Part shown: positions 57,667 to 64,000 of the stretch, one piece after another
Layout of the letters: every line of letters begins with the position of its first letter
Position numbering within the stretch: the first letter of the stretch is position 1
Source: Algoriphagus sp. PAP.12
GTDB taxonomy: Bacteria > Bacteroidota > Bacteroidia > Cytophagales > Cyclobacteriaceae
DNA length: 64,000 nucleotides
Direction of reading: 5' to 3'
NCBI RefSeq assembly: GCF_026652115.1
Contig: NZ_JAPPSQ010000010.1
Span: 62,001-126,000 of the forward strand
Translations under genes and position numbers: made by a program
Notes under the pieces: generated by a model
Told to the model about the DNA's origin: nothing
The model's input: only the letters and a program-made list of their open reading frames with translations
The model's database searches: none

Positions 57667-59412
57667 ATGAGTTTTCAGATAAAAGAAACTCCTGACTCCT
57701 ATGATGTCATCATCGTAGGTTCCGGAGCAGGCGGAGGGATGGCCTCCAAAATCCTTTCCGAAGCGGGCCTTTCTGTAGCTGTTGTTGAGGCGGGCGGAGA
57801 CTTCGACCCAGCTAAGGACGAGGACAGAACGCAATTGAGACCACCATGGGAATCTCCTCGAAGAGGTGCCGGTACCAGAATCAGACCTTTCGGGGATTTT
57901 GATCAGGCGATCGGTGGCTGGGATATCGAAGGAGAACCATATACGCATAAAGACGGAACCAAATTTGACTGGTTCAGATCCAGAATGGTCGGTGGACGTA
58001 CCAATCACTGGGGAAGAATTTCCCTTCGATTTGGACCAAATGACTTCAAAAGAGCAAGTATTGATGGTTTGGGTACTGATTGGCCTATTGGCTATGATGA
58101 CCTAAAGCCATACTATGACAAAGTAGATAAGTTGATCGGGGTATTCGGTTCCAAAGAAGGAATCTACAATGAGCCGGACGGATTTTTCCTTCCTCCTCCA
58201 AAGCCTCGTCTGCACGAACTTTTCTTGAAAAAAGGAGCCGACAAAGCAGGTATGCCTATGATCCCTGGTCGTCTTTCTATGTTGACCAGACCGATCAACA
58301 ATGAACGAGGAACTTGTTTCTTCTGTGCTCAATGTAACAGAGCCTGTCAGGCATATGCCGATTTCTCAGCGGGTACCTGCTTGGTTCACCCAGCGATGAA
58401 AAAGGGTAAAGTGGATCTTTACACTTATTCTATGGTGAGAAAAGTAATTACCGACGAGAAAGGTTTGGCTACTGGAGTTTCTTTTGTTTCCAAAATGGAT
58501 ATGAAAGAGTACAAATTGAGATCTAGAGTTGTGGTTTTGGGAGCTTCCGCTTGTGAGTCTGCCCGTATCATGATGAACTCTAAGTCTAAAACCCATCCAA
58601 ATGGAATCGGTGGTGACTCAGGAGCTCTTGGTAGATACCTTCATGATTCTACTGGCGCTGACCGTATGGGTATCTTGCCTGATCTTTTCGAAAGAGAAAG
58701 ATACAACGAGGATGGTGTAGGTGGTATGCACATGTACACTCCTTGGTGGTTGGACAATAAGAAATTGGATTTTGCCCGAGGATACCACATCGAATATTGG
58801 GGTGGTATGGGTCAGCCTTCTTATGGTGCCGGCGGAGGCATGGATACCATGAGAAAATATCTGAAAGATGAATTTGGCAACCCAAGTCCAAACGGAGGAT
58901 ATGGCGAAGGCTTGAAAAAAGACATCAAACGCGTTTACGGATCTACCCTAGGAATGTCTGGTAGAGGGGAAAGTGTTCCTCGCTACGAAAACTACTGTGA
59001 AATCGATCCAAACGGAACTGTAGATAAATATGGTATTCCTGTATTGAGATTCAACTACAATTGGACCGATCAGGAATTGAAGCAGGCGAAGCACATGCAT
59101 GATACGTTTGAGGAGATCTTGACCAATGCTGGTGCAATCCTATTAGGTTCTAAGCCAGGACCTGAATCAGATTATGGTTTGCATGCACCGGGTAGAATCA
59201 TTCACGAAGTAGGTACAACTCGTATGGGTAGCAGTCCAAAAGGATCCGTTTTGAACTCCAACTGTCAGGCTCATGACTGTAAGAACCTATTTGTTGTAGA
59301 TGCTGGTTCTTTCGTTTCCCAAGCGGATAAAAACCCTACTTGGACGATCTTGGCCTTGTCCTGGAGAACTTCGGATTACATTGTGGAGCAATTGAAACAA
59401 AAAAACATCTAA
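57667..59412 (+). CDS. GMC family FAD-dependent oxidoreductase
   Basis: A 581-residue flavoprotein. The ATG at 57667 starts MSFQIKETPDSYD, close to the FAD Rossmann motif VIIVGSGAGGGMASKIL; an upstream TTG would add two residues. Other GMC features are GGRTNHWGRISLRF, the substrate-domain middle part with four clustered cysteines (CFFCAQCNRAC), and the C-terminal HEVGTTRMG and DAGSFVSQADKNPTWTILALSWR block. It belongs to the gluconate/fructose dehydrogenase-like branch that works with a small subunit, encoded 3 bp downstream. No export signal is seen; it may be carried through Tat by its partner. Confidence 0.92.
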   Translation: MSFQIKETPDSYDVIIVGSGAGGGMASKILSEAGLSVAVVEAGGDFDPAKDEDRTQLRPPWESPRRGAGTRIRPFGDFDQAIGGWDIEGEPYTHKDGTKFDWFRSRMVGGRTNHWGRISLRFGPNDFKRASIDGLGTDWPIGYDDLKPYYDKVDKLIGVFGSKEGIYNEPDGFFLPPPKPRLHELFLKKGADKAGMPMIPGRLSMLTRPINNERGTCFFCAQCNRACQAYADFSAGTCLVHPAMKKGKVDLYTYSMVRKVITDEKGLATGVSFVSKMDMKEYKLRSRVVVLGASACESARIMMNSKSKTHPNGIGGDSGALGRYLHDSTGADRMGILPDLFERERYNEDGVGGMHMYTPWWLDNKKLDFARGYHIEYWGGMGQPSYGAGGGMDTMRKYLKDEFGNPSPNGGYGEGLKKDIKRVYGSTLGMSGRGESVPRYENYCEIDPNGTVDKYGIPVLRFNYNWTDQELKQAKHMHDTFEEILTNAGAILLGSKPGPESDYGLHAPGRIIHEVGTTRMGSSPKGSVLNSNCQAHDCKNLFVVDAGSFVSQADKNPTWTILALSWRTSDYIVEQLKQKNI

Positions 59413-59415
59413 GCC

Positions 59416-60126
59416 ATGAACAGAAGAGAAAACCTCAAATTACTCTTTACAGGCTCAATTGGAGCGGGCTTGTTGATGACAGGATGTGAACCTGAGCAGA
59501 CTACCTTGGCCCATGAGCCGGTACTTGCTACTGGAGGAACTCCTGGAAACAGAACTGAAGAAGAAAAAATCAGAGATGCGGAATTGCTTGCTGAGAAATT
59601 CTTCACAGAGGCAGAAAGAAAGAAACTGGATACGCTAGGGGATATTATTTGCCCGGCAGACAGTGAATCTCCAGCAGCTTCTGAACTGAAAGTAACGGAC
59701 TTCATCGACTTTATGATGGTTGATCAGCCAGGAAACCAAACTCGTATGAGAGGTGGACTGATGTGGTTGGACTTTGAAGCTGATGAGAAGTTCGGCAAAC
59801 TTTTCAACGACCTATCTAATGATCAGGTCATGGAAATCGTAGACTTGGTAGCATGGCCAGATAAAGCTACTCCTGAATATGAAGGAGCGGTAAAATGGTT
59901 CAACCTAGTTAGAAACATGGTTTGTTCCGGTTATTTCTCAACCCAAGCTGGATGGAAATACATCGACTACAAAGGAAACACGCCGAACGTATGGGATGGT
60001 GTTCCTCAGGAAGTTTTGGACAAGCATGGACTTTCCAATCCAGAGAAATACAAAGATTTATATCTGAAACCTGAAGATAGAGCTAATGTGGTCCAATGGG
60101 ATGACGAAGGCAATATCATCGGATAA
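59416..60126 (+). CDS. Gluconate 2-dehydrogenase subunit 3 family protein (Tat lipoprotein)
   Basis: A 236-residue small subunit. The N-terminus has a twin arginine (MNRRENLKLLF), a hydrophobic stretch and a lipobox (LMTGC, Cys24), so it looks like a Tat-exported lipoprotein. The gluconate 2-dehydrogenase subunit 3 fold is seen from FTEAERKKLDTLGDIICPADSES onward, with DFIDFMMVDQP and NMVCSGYFSTQAGWKYIDYKG. It probably escorts and anchors the GMC flavoprotein. No cytochrome subunit is encoded next to it, so the electron acceptor is unknown. Confidence 0.9.
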   Translation: MNRRENLKLLFTGSIGAGLLMTGCEPEQTTLAHEPVLATGGTPGNRTEEEKIRDAELLAEKFFTEAERKKLDTLGDIICPADSESPAASELKVTDFIDFMMVDQPGNQTRMRGGLMWLDFEADEKFGKLFNDLSNDQVMEIVDLVAWPDKATPEYEGAVKWFNLVRNMVCSGYFSTQAGWKYIDYKGNTPNVWDGVPQEVLDKHGLSNPEKYKDLYLKPEDRANVVQWDDEGNIIG

Positions 60127-60131
60127 ATACT

Positions 60132-60164
60132 AAAAACTCAGTCAAATCGGCTGAGTTTTTTTTA
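60132..60164 (+). terminator. Terminator of the GMC oxidoreductase operon
   Basis: A 10-bp stem (60132-60141 with 60151-60160, AAAAACTCAG arms) is followed by a run of T. Confidence 0.85.
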
Positions 60165-60216
60165 TTGTACCAGCTTGTTTCCTATCTTTTGATAACCAAC
60201 TGATATTTAACATTTA

Positions 60217-61407
60217 ATGCGAAACTCTTTTTTTATTGCGGGCTTCCTTTCTTTAGTATTGTTTTCCTGCGGCACTTCCGAACAAAAAACTGAAACAAAG
60301 CCAGAGCTTTTATTGAATCTGGAATTAGCAGATTCCTTAGACCTTGACTTTTTAGGGTCACCAATATTGGCATCTTCAAATCCTGAGGGGAGCCGATTGG
60401 CATTCTTTGACTATCCCTCCCAAAAAATTATTATCACAGATGGTGCTGGTGAGATTTTGGACACACTATCCAAGCAAGGTGATACTCCAGATGCTTATGG
60501 ATTTATGATTGACTTACCTGTGATTTATGGGAATGACAAGGTAATCCAGATTGGTATGAATGGTATTTTCATCTATACTCAAAGCGGTGAAATGCTCAAA
60601 AAAATCAAACACCCCGAAGACATGGGAGGCGCTGTCTTTTCTTCAAGAACAGGTAAGACTTCAAAAATTATTCGCCTCAACGGCACTCCATACCTCCTTA
60701 TGAACTCCATACGTACCCGAGAGACCTATGCCGGAGCACAGGAATTTTACGACACCTACAAAGCCATTGAATTAGTCGATTTGGAGACTGGAGAAAGTCT
60801 GGATTTCGGTCCTTTTGAGGAAGGAAGTCTGTTTTTGAACGGGAAGGGTTTTATCCAAAGTGATTACTATCCAGCATTTGCTGAAAACAATGGAAAACTA
60901 TACCTCTCCCATGGAGGAGAACCTAAAGTATGGATCTATGACTTTTCACCCTCCGAATCAAAATTGGACACAGCTCTTTCATTGGATATTCCGGGGCTAT
61001 TCCCAATCGAAGGAATCGATAGAAATGAACTTTCAGAAGGCTCCTATTCATTTCATGGCGGTACAGCCGCAATCCGAAATATCTTTATTCAAAATGGATT
61101 AATTATTATTTCCTATTACCCCGGAATGGATCCTAAACAGATGGACCAAGCTCAAAAATTATTTTCCGAAGGAAAAGAGGATGAGGGACGTGCTATTTAT
61201 AATAAACTAAATAGAGAAACTTCGCCGGGCATTTTTGTTTATGATGAAACCACATTGGAATTTCTGGGAAGATTAAGCTATCCAGAAATTGCAAACACCG
61301 GTGGTCTTTTGGCAAATGATGAGTTTATCTATTTCCAGAAAAAGCCTGACCCGAATGTGGAAGAGGACTTTTTAAGGGTTTATAAATACAAATTGATTAC
61401 AGAATGA
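60217..61407 (+). CDS. Beta-propeller-like lipoprotein, copy 1
   Basis: A 396-residue lipoprotein (lipobox VLFSCGT, Cys18). The rest consists of repeating four-strand units with conserved turns such as SNPEGSRLAFFDYPSQKIIITDGAGEILDTLSKQG and NGIFIYTQSGEMLKKI, which fits a six-bladed beta-propeller of the kind annotated as DUF4221/6-bladed propeller in Bacteroidota. No catalytic residues are recognised. It overlaps the next gene by 4 bp, and that gene encodes a paralogue. The role could be substrate binding or sensing at the surface; this is inference. Confidence 0.75.
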   Translation: MRNSFFIAGFLSLVLFSCGTSEQKTETKPELLLNLELADSLDLDFLGSPILASSNPEGSRLAFFDYPSQKIIITDGAGEILDTLSKQGDTPDAYGFMIDLPVIYGNDKVIQIGMNGIFIYTQSGEMLKKIKHPEDMGGAVFSSRTGKTSKIIRLNGTPYLLMNSIRTRETYAGAQEFYDTYKAIELVDLETGESLDFGPFEEGSLFLNGKGFIQSDYYPAFAENNGKLYLSHGGEPKVWIYDFSPSESKLDTALSLDIPGLFPIEGIDRNELSEGSYSFHGGTAAIRNIFIQNGLIIISYYPGMDPKQMDQAQKLFSEGKEDEGRAIYNKLNRETSPGIFVYDETTLEFLGRLSYPEIANTGGLLANDEFIYFQKKPDPNVEEDFLRVYKYKLITE

Positions 61408-62558
61408 AAAACTATTATTTAGGCTTTTTTTTAGCCTCCTTGATTCTAATTTCTTGTGGGGAGTCAAAAGAGGAAAAACCTGCCACACCCCTTTCAGAGC
61501 AAAATCTCAAGTTTGAAATTTATGATTCCCTTATTATAGATCATATCGGCAACTTGGTTTTGATGGACATCAGTCCAAATGGCAATAATTACCTGCTGTC
61601 AGATCAAAATTCTGGAGACATCCTAATAACTGACTCTGAAGGGAGCATTCTCCATCAATACAACCGTACTGGGGATGGCCCCAATGACTATGTAGGCAAT
61701 AAAAGCGGCAGGTTTTTATTTAGAGATAATTCCTCCTATTTAGTCCCTACAACTCAAGGCTTTTCTATTTATTCACTCGATGGAGAGAAAATTGAAAACT
61801 TCAAGCCTGAATTTTCTCCATTTGCCAATCTGGTGGTTTCATTTTCAACATCTATCCAACAAGCCGGCAATCAAGTGTTTCTCAAATTACAAGGAAGGTA
61901 TGCCGATAATGGGAATTTGGACTCTGCAAGAAATTTGGAAAGAATAGATATTAATACTGGAGAGTACCACCCAATCATTCCTTTTCCAAAAGGCTCTAAA
62001 TATTTAGACCCTGAAGCAAATTTTCAGGGTTTTGATTATCACCCTGTCTTCACAGTAAAAGGAGATTCACTCTATTTTCTATTTAGAAATGACCCTACGT
62101 TCTATGCATTTTCTCTTGATAATCTAGAAACACCCGCAAGGTCTTTCAAACTTCCAATTGGAGCATTCGAAGAAAGAGATATGTCCAAGGAAGTGGAGCC
62201 AGGAAGCTTTGATATGAGAGATTTCTTATTGGGATCCTTCAATAGTATCGATCCAATTGAAGATGGAGAAATCCTGATTTATTATTCTTCAGGATTGACC
62301 GATGAAAAAGCAAACGAGGTCATTTCCGAAGCCGGTACAGATTTCAATCAAATCTTTACTTTGGCAGAAAAATATAACACGGTTGGTTACAGAATCCTCA
62401 AAGGAGAATCATTAAGTCCGATTATTGAAAAGGATGAGATTCTGGCGAACATGGGCAAGGCTATTTCCAATGAAGAAATATGGTTTAATTTAGACTTTTC
62501 CCAAGTTGAGAATGACTATTCTGTCATCTACAAAACTCGGATTGTCCCTGCAAATTAA
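61404..62558 (+). CDS. Beta-propeller-like lipoprotein, copy 2
   Basis: A 384-residue lipoprotein (LISCGE, Cys18) with the same layout as the upstream protein: ISPNGNNYLLSDQNSGDILITDSEGSILHQYNRTGDGP matches its blade-one unit, and the C-terminal segments also align. Identity is modest, so the duplication is not recent. The 4-bp overlap (ATGA) at 61404-61407 couples translation. The two proteins may form a complex or have diverged ligands. Confidence 0.75.
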   Translation: MKNYYLGFFLASLILISCGESKEEKPATPLSEQNLKFEIYDSLIIDHIGNLVLMDISPNGNNYLLSDQNSGDILITDSEGSILHQYNRTGDGPNDYVGNKSGRFLFRDNSSYLVPTTQGFSIYSLDGEKIENFKPEFSPFANLVVSFSTSIQQAGNQVFLKLQGRYADNGNLDSARNLERIDINTGEYHPIIPFPKGSKYLDPEANFQGFDYHPVFTVKGDSLYFLFRNDPTFYAFSLDNLETPARSFKLPIGAFEERDMSKEVEPGSFDMRDFLLGSFNSIDPIEDGEILIYYSSGLTDEKANEVISEAGTDFNQIFTLAEKYNTVGYRILKGESLSPIIEKDEILANMGKAISNEEIWFNLDFSQVENDYSVIYKTRIVPAN

Positions 62559-62585
62559 CCACTCTTCTTATTCCAATTCCGCTAG

Positions 62586-62617
62586 GCGGGCAAGTCTATC
62601 CAGATTTGCCCGCTTTT
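62586..62617 (+). terminator. Terminator after the tandem lipoprotein genes
   Basis: An 8-bp stem GCGGGCAA/TTGCCCGC (62586-62593 with 62606-62613) is followed by TTTTGTTT. Confidence 0.8.
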
Positions 62618-62651
62618 GTTTATCTTCCCTAGTCATCACATCACAACTTGA

Positions 62652-64000
62652 ATGAAAAAATCATCTACCTACCTGATTTTGGCCTCTGCAGGATTGCTTT
62701 CTATAGGAAGCCTTCAAGCCCAAAATATTAAAGCCACCTCTGAAAAAGAGTTGATGGAGTCAGTTGAAAAACACAAACAGCTCCTAAACTCAAGCCCTTT
62801 GAAAGAATTCAATGCCAAAAACATTGGTCCAACCAACATGTCTGGAAGAATTGTTGACATTGAGGTCGCACAAAACCCCAATACATTTTACATAGCTGCC
62901 GCCTCTGGTGGCGTATGGAAAACAGAAGACAATGGTCAATCCTTTTCTCCCATTTTTGACGGTCAAAGCGCTTTGGGAATCGGAGATATGGCTCTTTCCC
63001 CTTCCGACAACAATGTACTTTGGGTAGGAACTGGAGAAAACAACTCCAGCCGCTCTACTTATGCAGGTTCTGGCGTATACAAATCCACAGATGCTGGCAA
63101 GACCTGGGAATTCATGGGCCTTCCCTATTCTCACCATATTGGTCAGATTCAGATTCACCCAACCAATCCGGATATCGTATGGGTTGGTGCTATGGGAGGA
63201 CTTTATTCCAAAAACAAGGAAAGAGGCCTATTCATGACTACTGACGGAGGCAAGTCCTGGGAAAAAGTCCTTTATGTCGACAACAATACTGGAGTAATCG
63301 ACATTAAAATCCATCCAGAAAATCCAGACATCTTGGTAGCTGCGACTTGGGAAAGATACCGTCAAGCTCATGATTTCATCGGCAATGGAGAAGGCTCAGC
63401 GATCTGGAGATCTGAGGATGGCGGAAAAACCTGGAAAAAAGCTATAACAGGATTCCCTCAGGATGAATTTGTAGGAAGAATCGGTTTTGATTTTGCACAA
63501 AGTAACCCCAATATAGTCTATGCGCTTCATGATAGCCAGAAGCCGAGCGAAGGATCTTCTTCCGGATTTAGAAGAAGAGGCCCAGAGGAAGAAAACCCAT
63601 TGAAGTTTGAGGATTTCAAAGATCTCACTGTTGAAGATGCAATGGGACTGGAAGATGATCGCTTGAATTCATTTTTGAGAAGAAATCAGTTTGCCAGCAA
63701 ATACACCGCCGCCGAAATCAAAAGACAGCTCAAAACCGGTAAAATCAACACCAAGCAAATCGCCAATTACAATGGAGATTTGGAAAATGCCAATGAGGCA
63801 CTTTACAATGGATCAGTAGTGGGAGCTGAAGTCTATCGATCGGAAGATGCCGGAAAATCTTGGTCAAAGGTTTCTGAATCAGATATCAGTAGACTTTACA
63901 ATACCTATGGATACTATTTTGGAGAAATCAGAGTGAATACTCAGGATGAGGATGAGATTTTCGTTTTGGGTGTCCCATTATTGGTTTCTCGTGACGGAGG
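62652..64000 (+). CDS. Sortilin/VPS10-type BNR-repeat exported protein, N-terminal part (truncated)
   Basis: The frame starts at ATG 62652 and is open to the window end, 449 codons. A signal peptide (about residues 1-23, ending LQAQ) is followed by repeats of the sialidase/BNR asp-box type: SGGVWKTEDNGQSF, SGVYKSTDAGKTWEF, RGLFMTTDGGKSWEK, AIWRSEDGGKTWKK, EVYRSEDAGKSWSK. This is the large Bacteroidota family labelled glycosyl hydrolase or VPS10-domain protein, often about 1000 residues, for which sialidase activity is not proven. The C-terminus is outside the window. It is transcribed separately from the lipoprotein genes. Confidence 0.85.
   Translation, partial: MKKSSTYLILASAGLLSIGSLQAQNIKATSEKELMESVEKHKQLLNSSPLKEFNAKNIGPTNMSGRIVDIEVAQNPNTFYIAAASGGVWKTEDNGQSFSPIFDGQSALGIGDMALSPSDNNVLWVGTGENNSSRSTYAGSGVYKSTDAGKTWEFMGLPYSHHIGQIQIHPTNPDIVWVGAMGGLYSKNKERGLFMTTDGGKSWEKVLYVDNNTGVIDIKIHPENPDILVAATWERYRQAHDFIGNGEGSAIWRSEDGGKTWKKAITGFPQDEFVGRIGFDFAQSNPNIVYALHDSQKPSEGSSSGFRRRGPEEENPLKFEDFKDLTVEDAMGLEDDRLNSFLRRNQFASKYTAAEIKRQLKTGKINTKQIANYNGDLENANEALYNGSVVGAEVYRSEDAGKSWSKVSESDISRLYNTYGYYFGEIRVNTQDEDEIFVLGVPLLVSRDG

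Overview
The window looks like chromosome of a Bacteroidota bacterium of the Cytophagales type (Algoriphagus/Cyclobacteriaceae-like). The taxon is inferred from gene content and style, not from a marker-gene search. Supporting signs are a SusC/SusD pair, a protein with the gliding-motility/type IX secretion C-terminal signature, PorT-like beta-barrels, an ExbB-small membrane protein-ExbD-ExbD cluster, a one-membrane-subunit SdhCAB, a tmRNA tag ending in YAMAA, and Bacteroidota-type -7 boxes (TAnnTTTG). The DNA is AT-leaning and gene-dense. I saw no insertion sequence, prophage, CRISPR array or rRNA.

Layout. 1-3003 (-): the 5' part of a UMF1-like MFS transporter, then a TonB/Tol-type proton-channel operon. 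3628-4669 (-): a YceI protein and tRNA-Ser(GGA). 4765-10929 (-): a tightly packed seven-gene operon holding two family-2 glycosyltransferases, a small winged-helix-like protein, a GAF-SpoIIE phosphatase, a polysaccharide deacetylase, a TatD nuclease and asparaginase AnsA. 10951-15328: ruvC, a PorT-like barrel, a Crp-family regulator, and a lipoprotein pair (parallel beta-helix protein plus diheme cytochrome c). 15608-21547: an exported KatG, another barrel, and a symporter-acetyltransferase-racemase operon. 21735-25135 (-): sdhCAB. 25456-33830: a large surface protein of the gliding C-terminal-domain class with a DCC-family partner, fabD, folK, sppA, a flavin reductase and an exonuclease/endonuclease/phosphatase protein. 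33874-41538: PepP, an M16 peptidase, an O-methyltransferase, a LysM transglycosylase, a DUF3078 protein and dnaX. 41779-42176: ssrA (tmRNA). 42297-53148: a membrane-bound AraC regulator, a class C serine hydrolase lipoprotein, and a small polysaccharide-utilisation cluster (GH106-SusC-SusD). 53216-57458: a YbbA/YbbP-like ABC transporter divergent from a TesA-like esterase. 57667-60126: a GMC oxidoreductase with its Tat-lipoprotein small subunit. 60217-62558: two tandem paralogous propeller-like lipoproteins. 62652-end: the N-terminal part of a large sortilin/BNR-type repeat protein.

The main points for a second look are: (1) dnaX is split by a run of ten A followed at once by a stop, with the tau C-terminus open in the -1 frame, which fits recoding into short gamma and long tau products; (2) the seven-gene polysaccharide/phosphatase operon; (3) a 20-residue hydrophobic peptide between an ABC permease gene and its terminator; (4) KatG carrying an export signal; (5) the two-gene beta-helix/diheme cytochrome system of unknown function; (6) the symporter-acetyltransferase-racemase operon.
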